A stretch of DNA of 64,000 nucleotides from NCBI RefSeq assembly GCF_001690275.1, contig NZ_LZGW01000052.1, forward strand, positions 108,139 to 172,138, written 5' to 3'. This stretch comes from Gilliamella sp. WF3-4. GTDB lineage: Bacteria; Pseudomonadota; Gammaproteobacteria; Enterobacterales; Orbaceae. The notes under the pieces were generated by a model that saw nothing but the letters and a program-made list of their open reading frames with translations, had not been told where the DNA came from and made no database searches. Positions 27,806 through 38,041 of this stretch are shown piece by piece. A program made the translations under genes and the position numbers. Position 1 is the first letter of the stretch, and every line of letters starts with the position of its first letter.

Positions 27806-29194
27806 TTATCTTGCTGCGCGCTCTAAAATAGCTTCAGCGGGCTGTCTTTGTATGTAAACCATTCTAGCAATTAATAATAATGCTGCAACAGCAAGCCCTG
27901 ATATAATTCCTATCCAAAAACCAGCGGCACCGATTGGTTTAATGATTAGATCGGTCAATCCTAGAACATAACCAACAGGCAATCCAACAACCCAATAAGA
28001 TAGTAGTGTAATAAAAAAGATGCTTTGAGTATCTTTATAACCTCGCAACACATTACTTGCCACAACTTGCAAATAGTCAGATGCTTGATAGATAGCAAGT
28101 AAAATAATTAACTGCATACAGATAGCAATGACCGCAGCCTCGCTGGTAAATAGTGCGATAATTGGTGTTCTAAAAATGACTAGAACTAGTGCAACAAAAA
28201 CAGCCATGCAGAGCGATATTGATAAACTAATATAGGCGGTTTGTTTAGCTAACGCTGGTTTTTTATTACCTAGTAAATAGCCAACACGTATACTGGTTGC
28301 AACACCAAGAGATAATGGAATAGCAAAGGTCAAACTACTGATAGTAAAAATGATTTGGTGAGCTGCAACGGTTATTTGCCCTAATGGAGCTATTAATAAC
28401 GCAATCACAGCAAAAAGGCTCATTTCAAAGAAGTAAGCCAGCGCTAAAGGGGTACCCAGTATAATAATCTTTTTGATTATATTAAAATCAACCAGTTTTG
28501 TGATTGGAGTATTACGTATATCTTGTTGGCTTGGACTAACTAGTGTATATAAGCGTATTAAAATAAACATAAGCCAAAATATAATTGTTGCTGTAATGCC
28601 ACAACCAACGCCACCAAAAGCAGGTAAGCCTAACTTTCCATAGATTAAAATATAGTTAATTGGAATATTGGCAAGAAGAGCAATAAATATGATGACCATA
28701 GCGGGTTTAGTATTCGATAGTCCCTCACATTGATTTCGGTAAACTAAAAAGAGTAAGAACGCAGGCACCCCCCACATGATAGCGCGTAAAAATGAGACGG
28801 CAACGTTAACCATTTCGGGATCAATCGGGTGCTCAACTGAACTCCTTAAATTAATTATTTTGTCAGAATGATATAAGAAAATCATCATTAATATCGACAA
28901 TATTAAAGCAATTACCACGCCTTGACGAGTTTGGCTTGCAACCTGATCACGTTTAGCTGCACCATTTAAGTTTGAGATAATGGGGGTTAGCACCGTTAAC
29001 AAACCTTGGCCAAATAAAATTGTTGGTAACCAAATTGATACGGCAATAGCTACTCCAGATAAGGCTGTTTTGCTATAATTTCCCGCCATGATGGTATCGA
29101 CAAAGGTGATTGCCGTTTGAGATACTTGTGCAATAAGTACAGGAACTGCTAATTTACCAAGATTTTTTACTTCGTGTTTATAATGTTGTTTCAT
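27806..29194 (-). CDS. mdtK: MATE-family multidrug efflux transporter, MdtK/NorM type
   Basis: 462 residues with 12 membrane helices in two MatE halves (about 10-225 and 235-455). It starts KHEVKNLGKLAVPVLIAQVS, close to Escherichia coli MdtK (457 aa). These antiporters expel fluoroquinolones and cationic dyes using Na+ or H+. Its start lies 6 bases past the rimO stop on the same strand, so the two are likely co-transcribed. Confidence 0.9.
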   Translation of the reverse strand: MKQHYKHEVKNLGKLAVPVLIAQVSQTAITFVDTIMAGNYSKTALSGVAIAVSIWLPTILFGQGLLTVLTPIISNLNGAAKRDQVASQTRQGVVIALILSILMMIFLYHSDKIINLRSSVEHPIDPEMVNVAVSFLRAIMWGVPAFLLFLVYRNQCEGLSNTKPAMVIIFIALLANIPINYILIYGKLGLPAFGGVGCGITATIIFWLMFILIRLYTLVSPSQQDIRNTPITKLVDFNIIKKIIILGTPLALAYFFEMSLFAVIALLIAPLGQITVAAHQIIFTISSLTFAIPLSLGVATSIRVGYLLGNKKPALAKQTAYISLSISLCMAVFVALVLVIFRTPIIALFTSEAAVIAICMQLIILLAIYQASDYLQVVASNVLRGYKDTQSIFFITLLSYWVVGLPVGYVLGLTDLIIKPIGAAGFWIGIISGLAVAALLLIARMVYIQRQPAEAILERAAR

Positions 29195-29200
29195 GGTTTA

Positions 29201-30523
29201 TTACCTTTTAACTGTTCCCCAGAGGTCGTATTCATCAGAATGTTCAATATTAACTTGAACAATATCACCTACTTTAACTTGGTTTTCTTCATTTAAATAT
29301 ACAACACCGTCTATTTCAGGAGCATCAGCCATGCTACGGCCTATTGCGCCTTCATCATCAATTTCATCAATAATAACGGGAAGCGTTTTACCTATTTTGG
29401 CTTGTAGCTTTTGTGTTGAGATTTTTTGCTGTAATTGCATAAAACGATCAAAACGCTCTTGTTTGATCGTTTCTGGTATTTGGTTAGCTAGTTTATTGGC
29501 AGCAGCACCTTCTACGGGGCTATATGTGAAGCAACCAACACGATCCAATTGTGCTTGAGATAAAAAGCTAAGCAATAGCTCAAAATCTTGATCTGTTTCA
29601 CCTGGGTATCCGACTATAAAAGTGGAGCGCAAAGTAATATCTGGGCAGATTTCACGCCATTTATCAATTCTTTCTAAGGTTCTTTCAATTGTTCCCGGTC
29701 GTTTCATTGATTTTAAAACTGATGGGCTTGCATGTTGTAATGGCACATCTAAATAAGGTAGGATTTTTCCTTCAGCCATTAATGGTATTAAGTCATCAAC
29801 ACTAGGATAAGGGTACATATAATGCAATCTTACCCAAATTCCTAAGTTAGCTAACTGTTCACAGAGGGTCTGAATATCGGTTTTTAATGGTATACCATTC
29901 CAAAAGTTAGTACGGTTTTTTATATCGATACCATAGGCTGACGTATCTTGCGCAATAACTAATAGTTCTTTAACTCCACTATCAGCTAAGCGTTTAGCTT
30001 CATCTAAAACGTTACCAATTGGTCGGCTAATCATATCTCCGCGCAAAGATGGAATAATACAAAATGTGCAACGGTGGTTACAGCCTTCTGAAATTTTGAG
30101 ATAAGCATAATGTTTCGGTGTTAATTTCACACCTTGTTGAGGAATCAAACTCGTATAAGGATTATATGCAGGTTTAGGGACATATCTATTAACATGACTT
30201 AATACAGATTCATAGCTGTGTGGGCCAGATATTTCAAGTACTTTGGGATGTACAGATCTAATTTGATCTTCTTTTGCGCCAAGGCATCCAGTAACAATGA
30301 CTTTACCATTTTCGTTCAATGCTTCACCAATTGCTTCGAGAGATTCTTGTACGGCACTGTCAATGAATCCACAAGTGTTAACAATAACCAGATCGGCATT
30401 ATCATAGCTTGGCACAACTTGATAACCTTGCGTGCGTAATTCAGTTAAAATTCGTTCAGAATCGACTAAGTTTTTAGGACAGCCAAGGCTCACAAATCCA
30501 ATTGTAGGGGGTGATATATTCAT
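29201..30523 (-). CDS. rimO: Ribosomal protein S12 methylthiotransferase
   Basis: 440 residues (Escherichia coli RimO 441). A radical-SAM enzyme that adds a methylthio group to Asp88 of ribosomal protein S12. Domains in order: UPF0004 with its own cluster ([18 protein letters not shown] near 50, TGCLGAK near 80), the radical-SAM core with [14 protein letters not shown] (CX3CX2C near residues 144-157), and a TRAM domain at about 375-440. Upstream of mdtK in one transcription unit. Confidence 0.97.
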   Translation of the reverse strand: MNISPPTIGFVSLGCPKNLVDSERILTELRTQGYQVVPSYDNADLVIVNTCGFIDSAVQESLEAIGEALNENGKVIVTGCLGAKEDQIRSVHPKVLEISGPHSYESVLSHVNRYVPKPAYNPYTSLIPQQGVKLTPKHYAYLKISEGCNHRCTFCIIPSLRGDMISRPIGNVLDEAKRLADSGVKELLVIAQDTSAYGIDIKNRTNFWNGIPLKTDIQTLCEQLANLGIWVRLHYMYPYPSVDDLIPLMAEGKILPYLDVPLQHASPSVLKSMKRPGTIERTLERIDKWREICPDITLRSTFIVGYPGETDQDFELLLSFLSQAQLDRVGCFTYSPVEGAAANKLANQIPETIKQERFDRFMQLQQKISTQKLQAKIGKTLPVIIDEIDDEGAIGRSMADAPEIDGVVYLNEENQVKVGDIVQVNIEHSDEYDLWGTVKR

Positions 30524-30776
30524 AGTGTTTATAATTGTGTTTTATATAAAGAGGTATTGTTTGAGAATTTAATAAACTATTTTTATAATTATTTGCTAAT
30601 CAAAATAACCTCGGCATTCTATCACATTTCATTACAGTTGATACACTGATTTTCAAATTTGAAAGGAATATTAGATATGTATTAACTGATTTAGTTAATA
30701 GTAGTAATAAGATTTAACCTATTATTTTTAAACAGAAAAAACAACTTATTGAATAACACCTCCACTTCAATCAAAT

Positions 30777-30803
30777 ATAGCCTTTATTACTAATAAAGGC
30801 TAT
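30777..30803. terminator. Terminator downstream of the siderophore-binding lipoprotein gene
   Basis: A perfect 12-bp stem ATAGCCTTTATT / AATAAAGGCTAT with a 3-base loop, 33 bases past the stop. TTTT follows on the plus strand. Confidence 0.65.
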
Positions 30804-30836
30804 TTTAATAATAGGAAGATAAATTTATTAACAATC

Positions 30837-31760
30837 TTATTTTAATGCATTAGTGACTTCGTCTATCTGAAGATTTATGCTTTCAGCACCACCACCAGAC
30901 AAATACCAAAGATCAGGTGTTAAATAAACTACTTTTGTTTTGCTTTTGTTTAGTACTTTTGGAGAAAAATAGTGTTCAATCATACCTTGATTACCAATTG
31001 CTTTACTGCGGTCAACGATAAAAACGATATCTGGTTTCACTGATTTGATGTAATTATCATCAATAAAAACTGGCGCAGGTTTCCCGAGTTTTGATTGCGC
31101 AGGCATAATAGTTAGTGGCACAGCACGCTTAACGTTTAGCACATCATGAATCAGCGCTGCACTTGAGCTTGAATTAATAAGTATCATCTTTCCATCATTG
31201 TGGATAGTTACAATAGCCTTTTTGGGGCTAGTTTGAGCTACAGATTGGGCATCTTGAATTTTTTTATCTAATGATTGAATAATTTCATTCGCTTTGCTTT
31301 CTGACCCTGTTATATTGGCTAGCACTTGAATATGGTTTTTGACCGATTCAACATAATTTTTAGCATCAACGCTTAAATTAATGACAGGCGCTATTTTTGA
31401 TAGTTCTTCAGTTTTACTAGCTTGACGCCCATCAATGACAATCAAATCAGGATTAACTTTTTTGATTACCTCAATATTAGGCTCTTTCATATTACCAGTA
31501 TCGGAGAGCGACGCATGATTAAATTGTTGCAAATAAGATGGAATAACTGATAGTGGAGTTGCAGCAACTATCGATCCTTTTCCTAACGCATCTAAAGTAT
31601 CTAATGCACCATAATTCATTACCACTACTTTTTTAGGTGATTTAGGGACAACTACCGTTTGGCTATCAGTAGTTACGCTCATTGTTGATGATTGACAGGC
31701 GGTTAATCCTAATACAATCACAGCAATACTACTCAAAAGTAACTTTTTTTTCTTATTCAT
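30837..31760 (-). CDS. Siderophore ABC transporter substrate-binding lipoprotein (FatB/YclQ/CeuE type)
   Basis: 307 residues from the ATG at 31758-31760, which begins a lipoprotein signal MNKKKKLLLSSIAV ending in the lipobox LTAC (Cys 21). A start 35 codons upstream is possible in frame but would ruin the signal peptide and run through the Fur site. The mature protein follows the catecholate-siderophore binding group: YGALDTLDALGKG, TPLSVIPSYLQQF, GNMKEPNIEVIKKVNPDLIVIDGR. It captures ferric siderophore in the periplasm for an ABC importer; permease and ATPase genes are not in this window. Divergent from the CirA-like receptor, with Fur boxes between. Confidence 0.88.
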   Translation of the reverse strand: MNKKKKLLLSSIAVIVLGLTACQSSTMSVTTDSQTVVVPKSPKKVVVMNYGALDTLDALGKGSIVAATPLSVIPSYLQQFNHASLSDTGNMKEPNIEVIKKVNPDLIVIDGRQASKTEELSKIAPVINLSVDAKNYVESVKNHIQVLANITGSESKANEIIQSLDKKIQDAQSVAQTSPKKAIVTIHNDGKMILINSSSSAALIHDVLNVKRAVPLTIMPAQSKLGKPAPVFIDDNYIKSVKPDIVFIVDRSKAIGNQGMIEHYFSPKVLNKSKTKVVYLTPDLWYLSGGGAESINLQIDEVTNALK

Positions 31761-31784
31761 ATCTAAATTCTCGCATTGTTTTAA

Positions 31785-31803
31785 ATGATAATAATTATTA
31801 TTC
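31785..31803. promoter_or_regulatory. Probable Fur box near the lipoprotein start
   Basis: ATGATAATAATTATTATTC is palindromic and close to the Fur 19-mer (repeats of NATWAT). It lies 25-43 bases upstream of the lipoprotein start codon. Confidence 0.55.
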
Positions 31804-31844
31804 AACAAAGAAAGTTTGTCTAGATCTAAATAATTTTTTACAAA

Positions 31845-31863
31845 GATATTGATAATCATTATC
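31845..31863. promoter_or_regulatory. Fur box between divergent iron-uptake genes
   Basis: GATATTGATAATCATTATC differs from the classical Fur consensus GATAATGATAATCATTATC at one base. It lies 69 bases before the receptor start and 85 bases before the lipoprotein start, so it can control both. Confidence 0.9.
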
Positions 31864-31931
31864 ATATAGTGTAGTGTGCTTAGAGATGAAAGGAAATGTA
31901 AATATCATTATAAATAATGGGGTTATAATAA

Positions 31932-33896
31932 ATGAACGCAAAAAAGAAGTTTAAGTTGGCAACACATGTCATTAATACTAGTATTTTGTTGTCATTATCA
32001 AGTACTGCTATGGCTGCTGGCAATTCAGATACTGATACCATGGTGGTTACCGCATCAGGTTTCTCACAACAAGTGAAAGAAGCGCCTGCGACTATTTCAG
32101 TTATTACACCTAAAGAAATCGAAAATAAACCTTACCGCGATGTTACTGATGCACTAAAAGATATTCCTGGCGTAAATATTACCGGTGGTGGTGATTCTAC
32201 TGATATAAGCATTCGTGGTATGGATGCAAAGTATACCTTGATATTAGTTGACGGCAAAAAAATTAGTACACGTGAAACAAGACCTAATAGTGACAATTCT
32301 GGTTTTGAACAAGGCTGGCTACCACCATTAACCGCTATTGAACGTATTGAAGTAGTGCGTGGGCCGATGTCGTCACTATATGGCTCTGATGCCATGGGTG
32401 GGGTTATTAATATCATTACCAAAAAAGTGTCAAATAAATGGCAAAGTGGCCTGCGTCTAGAATCAGTTATTCCTTATCGTTCAGAAGAAAAAAATACCTA
32501 TACTGGTAGTTTCTCAACTATGGGACCGATTATTGATGATATTTTGGGTATCCAACTTTATGGACAATATTCAAGACGCCATGAAGACAAATTTCTAAAT
32601 GGTCATTCAGGACAAAAATTACGTAGCTTAAATGGTAAATTATCATTAAATGCATCTGATACACAAAAATTTGATCTTGATTTTGGACGATCTTTGCAAA
32701 ATAGTAACGCAACCGCAGGCAAAACAAGAGATAAATCTAGAAATAATTTTAATCGGGATAATCGCCGTAATTCGTTTGCTCTGACACATAATGGTTTGTT
32801 TGGCGATGTATCTACCACTTCCTTTGTTGCTTATGAAGGCAATAACAACCCTAAAAGAAATATGAAAATTCGAAACACCGACGTAGATACACGTGTGACT
32901 ATTCCTTTTAGTATCAATATGCTGACTTTAGGCGGAAAATATAATTATCAAGAATTACATGATAAAGGAAACCAGCTAAAAACAACATTATCTAAAATCG
33001 ATCGTTGGAATTATGCGCTATTTGGCGAAGATGAATTACGCATTTTAGAAAATTGGAGCTTAACTTTAGGATTACGTTATAACAAAGATGAAAATTATGG
33101 CAGTAACTGGAATCCAAGAGTTTATAGTGTTTGGAATATTGATGATAACTTTACCCTAAAAGGGGGGTATTCTACAGGCTATGCAACTCCACAGCTACGT
33201 TATGTTGTAAGTGATTGGGGACAAGTAACTGGAGGCGGATACTCAGATGGGGTAATCATTGGTGATCCAAATTTAAAACCAGAAAAATCAAATAATTTTG
33301 AAATCGGGATCGGATATACTAATGATTATGGTATTGATACTTCTGCAACAGCATTTTATACAAAATATAAAGATAAAATTCAGTCATATTATATCTGTAA
33401 TCACAAACATAACTGTGAGTTAAATGGTTATAGTAAAATATTTGACTTTATACAAGGCCGTGAAAATGTGGGTAAAGCCGATCTTAAAGGTTTTGAATTT
33501 TCATTCAAAACACCATTATTAACTGATTTTTTACTAAGCTCTAACTACTCTTGGATAAAAACAGAACAAAAAAGTGGCAAATATAAAGGACGTCCTTTAA
33601 ATCGAACACCAAAACAAAAATTCAATACCCAACTAGATTGGTATGCTACTGAACAATGGGATTTATGGGCTAAAATGGCCTATTATGGTGTAGAATCATC
33701 TAATAATCGTAGTGGGCAAAAAATTGAGTACCCAGGCTATACTTTCTGGGATGTGGGTGCCTCTTTCCAAATAAACAAAGATGCTAAAGTTTATGGTGGG
33801 GTTTATAACTTATTTGACAAAAACGTTTCTAACGAAGACTTCGGTAAAACCTTAGAAGGTCGCCGTTATTTTGTGGGCACCGAAATTAATTTCTAA
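31932..33896 (+). CDS. cirA: TonB-dependent catecholate siderophore receptor, CirA-like
   Basis: 654 residues. Signal peptide of about 29 residues (ending STAMAAG), then the TonB box DTMVVTAS at the mature start, a plug domain (about 50-160: APATISVITP, VRGPMSSLYGSDAMGGVINI) and a 22-strand barrel ending in Phe (FVGTEINF). The match to Escherichia coli CirA (663 aa) runs through the whole plug and barrel landmarks such as NPRVYSVWN and LKPEKSNNFEIG. It imports linear catecholates such as dihydroxybenzoylserine. Fur box upstream; terminator just downstream. Confidence 0.9.
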   Translation: MNAKKKFKLATHVINTSILLSLSSTAMAAGNSDTDTMVVTASGFSQQVKEAPATISVITPKEIENKPYRDVTDALKDIPGVNITGGGDSTDISIRGMDAKYTLILVDGKKISTRETRPNSDNSGFEQGWLPPLTAIERIEVVRGPMSSLYGSDAMGGVINIITKKVSNKWQSGLRLESVIPYRSEEKNTYTGSFSTMGPIIDDILGIQLYGQYSRRHEDKFLNGHSGQKLRSLNGKLSLNASDTQKFDLDFGRSLQNSNATAGKTRDKSRNNFNRDNRRNSFALTHNGLFGDVSTTSFVAYEGNNNPKRNMKIRNTDVDTRVTIPFSINMLTLGGKYNYQELHDKGNQLKTTLSKIDRWNYALFGEDELRILENWSLTLGLRYNKDENYGSNWNPRVYSVWNIDDNFTLKGGYSTGYATPQLRYVVSDWGQVTGGGYSDGVIIGDPNLKPEKSNNFEIGIGYTNDYGIDTSATAFYTKYKDKIQSYYICNHKHNCELNGYSKIFDFIQGRENVGKADLKGFEFSFKTPLLTDFLLSSNYSWIKTEQKSGKYKGRPLNRTPKQKFNTQLDWYATEQWDLWAKMAYYGVESSNNRSGQKIEYPGYTFWDVGASFQINKDAKVYGGVYNLFDKNVSNEDFGKTLEGRRYFVGTEINF

Positions 33897-33931
33897 TCAA
33901 CCAATATGTTATTTTAGTTTATTATTCTAAG

Positions 33932-33957
33932 GCAGCTTTAATTTAGCTGCTTTTTTT
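33932..33957 (+). terminator. Rho-independent terminator of the receptor gene
   Basis: GCAGCT-TTAATTT-AGCTGC stem followed by seven T, 36 bases past the stop. Confidence 0.9.
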
Positions 33958-33982
33958 GTAAATAATCCATTAACTTATGAGT

Positions 33983-34187
33983 TTATTTACTAAAAAATAA
34001 CCCATATAAAATGTTGATTTTATTTTTTTGTTTTTGATAAAAATACTCTGTATCAATCATAAATTGAGTTTGCGATATATCTAGGCTTTTACTTACTTGC
34101 TCAATTAATGCGATATTGTCAATGTGTTTTTTAAATCTTCTACTTCAAATCTTCGTTTTGAGCTGTTTCAGTTACTGGTTTTGCCAT
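33983..34187 (-). pseudogene. Broken small gene of unknown family
   Basis: The ATG at 34185-34187 has a good AAGGTG upstream and opens MAKPVTETAQNEDLK then stop. Shifting by one base restores a continuous frame RRFKKHIDNIALIEQVSKSL...ending FFSK then stop. Together this reads as a protein of about 67 residues broken by one frameshift. I do not recognise it. A hairpin AGGTGG / CCACCT (34234-34252) lies just upstream. Confidence 0.35.
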
Positions 34188-34473
34188 AAATCACCTTGAT
34201 TGATTAAATATCTGTTGATATATTTAAAACAGGAGGTGGCTACGCCCCACCTTTGATGGTTAATAGACTGCAAATGATATCAATATTATAAACAAGAGAA
34301 TTAAGCGTATATTTATTCTTTTACTCTTTTAAATCCTTATCGAAAGCTGAGGGTTTATTTTATCAAGTTTCTTGCAGGATGGTTCTGTTGCAGGATGCTC
34401 TACTATAAAAATCGATGTTTTATATAACATATTAAATTTTTTACAGTTATTGGATTTATTTTAAATGGATTTT

Positions 34474-35138
34474 ATGGGAAAAATAGCTATCTTACTTTTA
34501 TTTACTCCATTATTGGTTTATTCAGCACAGAACTTTAATTCAGCTAAAACACATTTAACTAAATTATATAAATCAACCCCTGATCAAACTACATTTTATT
34601 GCGGATGAAAATTTTCGTGGATAGATAAAAATGTGTTGTTGATTTTGACAAATGTGGATACCATACAAGAAAAATCAGGCTATAGCTGAATGCATTGAGT
34701 GGAACCATGTTATACCTGCCGAAAATTTTGGTAGACACTTAACATGCTGGCAAGCAGGTGGACGTAAAGCGTGTCAATCAAATAGCAAGTGATATGCATA
34801 ACTTTCAAGCGGCTATTAGTGAAGTGAATGGCGATAGGTCTAATTATCGTTATTCGCTATTCACTAAAGCATTTAATCAGTATGGAAAGTGTAAAAGTGC
34901 TGTGGATTTTAAAGCTTGCATATTCCAGCCTCGTGACGAAATTCGTGGAATGATAGCACGTACATATCTTTACATGTCTGATAAATATAAAACCAATTTA
35001 TCTAATCAAGAAAAGAAGCTAATAATGGCTTGGAATAAAATGTATGCACCTGAAAATTTAGAGTGTAAACGTAATGCGCATATAGCAAAAGTGCAGGGTA
35101 ATGATAACAAGTTTGTTACTGGGCGATGTACACAATGA
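34474..35138 (+). pseudogene. endA: Degenerate endonuclease I (EndA/Dns) gene
   Basis: Three frames must be joined. Frame one gives a signal peptide (MGKIAILLLFTPLLVYSA) and DQTTFYCG then stop; a second gives VVDFDKCGYHTRK; a third gives ECIEWNHVIPAENFGRHL and CWQAGGRKAC; the last part (from 34758) gives SDMHNFQAAISEVNGDRSN and on to CERN-like ECKRNAHIAKVQGN. These are the ordered blocks of periplasmic endonuclease I, including the catalytic WEHVVP-type and MHNL..EVNGDR motifs. At least three frameshifts and one stop show the gene is dead, or riddled with sequencing errors. Intact enzymes degrade double-stranded DNA in the periplasm. Confidence 0.85.
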
Positions 35139-35449
35139 AAAAGTTAATCGTATTATTTTTAATTATTTTTTGGTCGCAAATTGTAGATGCGGCAGTAATC
35201 CATAATATAACGTATCGTGGTTCAGATCCTGATGCAATTAGGTTGATCGGTGGTGTATCTTTTTTTGCTTTGATTTATATCTGTTTTATTATGGTCAATT
35301 TTCTATTAGAAGAGAGTGACAAACCAAAGGATGAGCAAGACAAATTAAAGCAAAATGGAGTGCGTTCTAGCAAAAAAAACAAGCCAGTGAACGAGAAATT
35401 CAAAAAATACGAAATATACACTTCTAAGAATTTTAAAAAGAAAAAATGA
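35135..35449 (+). CDS. Small membrane protein of unknown function
   Basis: 104 residues from the ATG at 35135, which overlaps the endA stop in ATGA. N-terminal signal or helix MKKLIVLFLIIFWSQIVDA, a second helix at about 36-57, then a very Lys-rich cytoplasmic tail of about 45 residues. No family recognised. Translation would have been coupled to endA; with endA broken, expression of this gene is doubtful. Confidence 0.5.
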   Translation: MKKLIVLFLIIFWSQIVDAAVIHNITYRGSDPDAIRLIGGVSFFALIYICFIMVNFLLEESDKPKDEQDKLKQNGVRSSKKNKPVNEKFKKYEIYTSKNFKKKK

Positions 35450-35855
35450 AGTCGCTTGACTGCGTTTTTTTGTGCCTAGATTTTGAGTAATTCACTCAAT
35501 ACCAAATCGACAGCAATGCTATATACACATCATAATAAACAGCATTAGACTAAAGAGCGATTTAACTTTATGAAAAAATTAGGGAAGTAAGCAGGTAGAA
35601 TGTTATTAAACTGGAAACGAGTTAAGTCAATTATTGAAAATAAGACCCATTCCTTTCACCAAAATAAAACTCAAAATTCAAGTAAAAATCAGTCATAACA
35701 ATCGCCGATTTTATTGAAATTTTTTCATGTGGAAATTCGTTTATTTTGAAATTGTTAGCATTTAAAGGGCTATTTAATGGTATCTATTTTACCCTACTAA
35801 TAAAATCTGAATTCAAGGTAATCACTTTAAAGATTTTCTAGATAAGGCTTTAGAA
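35450..35855. other. Intergenic region without visible gene
   Basis: About 400 bases between the small membrane gene and tRNA-Val. Only short interrupted frames are present and I see nothing I can name. Confidence 0.4.
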
Positions 35856-35932
35856 TGGTACGCCCGGGTGGACTCGAACCACTGACCCCCACCATGTCAA
35901 GGTGATGCTCTAACCAACTGAGCTACGGGCGT
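35856..35932 (-). tRNA. tRNA-Val (anticodon GAC)
   Basis: 77 bases with encoded CCA. Acceptor ACGCCCG / CGGGCGT, D-arm GCTCAGTTGGTTAGAGC, anticodon arm CACCTTGACATGGTG with GAC, and T-arm GTGGTTCGAGTCCAC. The anticodon arm is identical to that of enterobacterial tRNA-Val(GAC). Confidence 0.95.
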
Positions 35933-36211
35933 ATATTTGAAACACGCAAATATTAACTGGCAAATTGCTTTGTATCAAGTAAAAAAATAAAAAATAGCTG
36001 TTTTTTTAAGCTGTCGAACAATATTGACTATATAATAAACATTATTTACTTTGAAATTGAAAAAAACTTTGTATTACCATTGATGAAGTCTTTTATTAGT
36101 ATTTTTTTATTTTTGCGAACAATTGTAAATTTATGAAAATTCTGGGTGGTTTGTTTAAATTAATTTAGCTATACTCGCTTCTTTACGTAGGTGTTACATG
36201 TTTAGGATTGT

Positions 36212-38041
36212 ATGTCGATAAAAGATCAGATTGAAGATGTGTTGCAAAATGTATTTGGTTATAAATCATTTAGAAACCAACAAAGGGAAATTATTGAATC
36301 TATTATCGAGGGACGTGATACTTTAACAATTATACCAACTGGCGGGGGAAAATCTTTATGTTATCAAATTCCCGCAGTTTTGTTATCAGGAACAGCAATA
36401 GTTATTTCCCCATTAATTTCCTTGATGAAAGATCAGGTTGATCAATTATCAGCTAACGGTATTGCTGCAGCATATCTTAATGCATCACAATCACAAACCG
36501 AACAACAAGAAGTACTAGCTAAATATTTAAATCATTCGATAAAGCTATTATATGTTTCACCAGAAAGGTTGGCTGTATACTCTTTTTCAACATTAATAGA
36601 TGAACATCCACCTTCATTAATCGCTATTGATGAAGCGCATTGTATTTCACAATGGGGACATGATTTTAGACCAGATTATCGTCAATTAGGTCAGCTTTCA
36701 TCTCGTTTTCCAAAAGTGCCAATTGTTGCATTGACGGCAACCGCCGACAAAATGACTCAGGCTGATATTATTCATCAACTTAATTTAATCGACCCATTAG
36801 TTATAGTAAGAAGCTTTGATCGGCCTAATATTCGTTATACGGTGGTTGAAAAATTTAATCAAACCGAACAAATTGTCTCGTTTATTGAAACACAAAATGG
36901 TAATAGTGGAATCATTTATTGTTCAAGCCGTTCTAAAGTCGAAGATATGACCACAAGGCTTGCTGCCCGCGGTTTTTCAGTTGCAGCGTATCATGCTGGG
37001 TTGACGAATAATGAACGCCAACAAGCCCAGGAATCCTTTTTAAAAGATGATGTTCAAATTATTGTTGCCACCGTTGCATTTGGAATGGGAATCAATAAAC
37101 CCAACGTGAGGTTCGTTATTCATGCAGATTGCCCTAGAACTATCGAAGCGTATTATCAAGAAACGGGGCGAGCAGGACGAGATGGTGTGCCGGCTGAAGC
37201 GGTACTATTGTTTAATAAAAAAGACTTAGATTGGTATTATCGACAAATTAACGAAAAAATGGATGGTCAACATAAAGACGTTGAACAACATAAAATAAAT
37301 GCCATGGAAGCATTTGCACAAAGTTTGACTTGCCGCCGAATTGTGTTGCTTAATTATTTTGGTGAGGATCGAACAGAGCCTTGTAATAACTGCGATGTTT
37401 GCTTATATCCACCTGAACATTATGATGGTTTAGTTGATGCACAAAAAGTTTTATCTTGCACTTATCGTATTGGGCAACATTACGGTGCTCAATATATTAT
37501 TGATGTTTTACGTGGATCTGGGCGTTCCCAAATTAAAGAAAGTGGTCATGATAAATTATCAGTTTATGGAATTGGCAAGCAGCATTCATCAGCTTATTGG
37601 CACAGTGTTATTAGGCAGCTCATTTATTTGGGATATTTATGCCAAAACATATCAACTTATACAACACTACAATTAACGCAAAAAGCGCGTTCAATACTTA
37701 GAGGCGAAATACCGCTATCTTTGGCTAAACCTCGTTTAGAAATCGTTAAGAAAAGCCGTATAAATCGATATGCTAGAGCAATTAATTTAACAACAATTTT
37801 ATCTTACGAAGAACGAATTTTATTTGGTAACCTTAAGCGATTGCGAAAAAATATTGCTGACGCAGAGGATATCCCTCCATATATTGTTTTTAGTGATGCG
37901 ACATTGCTTGAAATGGTTCAAACCACACCAGCAAGTAAAAAACAGCTAATTAATATTACTGGTGTAGGTAAAATCAAATTGGAAAAATATGGTAATTTGT
38001 TCTTAGATGAAATAAAGGAATTTATGATAAAAAACATGTAA
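36212..38041 (+). CDS. recQ: ATP-dependent DNA helicase RecQ
   Basis: 609 residues (same as Escherichia coli RecQ). A 3'-5' helicase in recombination and replication repair. Walker [13 protein letters not shown] near residue 49, [17 protein letters not shown] (DEAH box and aromatic loop) near 140, helicase C domain with [16 protein letters not shown] and [10 protein letters not shown], the zinc-binding cysteines CRR..CNNCDVC at about 373-398, winged helix and a C-terminal HRDC domain (about 530-605). RBS AGGATTGT precedes the ATG. A lone gene. Confidence 0.97.
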   Translation: MSIKDQIEDVLQNVFGYKSFRNQQREIIESIIEGRDTLTIIPTGGGKSLCYQIPAVLLSGTAIVISPLISLMKDQVDQLSANGIAAAYLNASQSQTEQQEVLAKYLNHSIKLLYVSPERLAVYSFSTLIDEHPPSLIAIDEAHCISQWGHDFRPDYRQLGQLSSRFPKVPIVALTATADKMTQADIIHQLNLIDPLVIVRSFDRPNIRYTVVEKFNQTEQIVSFIETQNGNSGIIYCSSRSKVEDMTTRLAARGFSVAAYHAGLTNNERQQAQESFLKDDVQIIVATVAFGMGINKPNVRFVIHADCPRTIEAYYQETGRAGRDGVPAEAVLLFNKKDLDWYYRQINEKMDGQHKDVEQHKINAMEAFAQSLTCRRIVLLNYFGEDRTEPCNNCDVCLYPPEHYDGLVDAQKVLSCTYRIGQHYGAQYIIDVLRGSGRSQIKESGHDKLSVYGIGKQHSSAYWHSVIRQLIYLGYLCQNISTYTTLQLTQKARSILRGEIPLSLAKPRLEIVKKSRINRYARAINLTTILSYEERILFGNLKRLRKNIADAEDIPPYIVFSDATLLEMVQTTPASKKQLINITGVGKIKLEKYGNLFLDEIKEFMIKNM

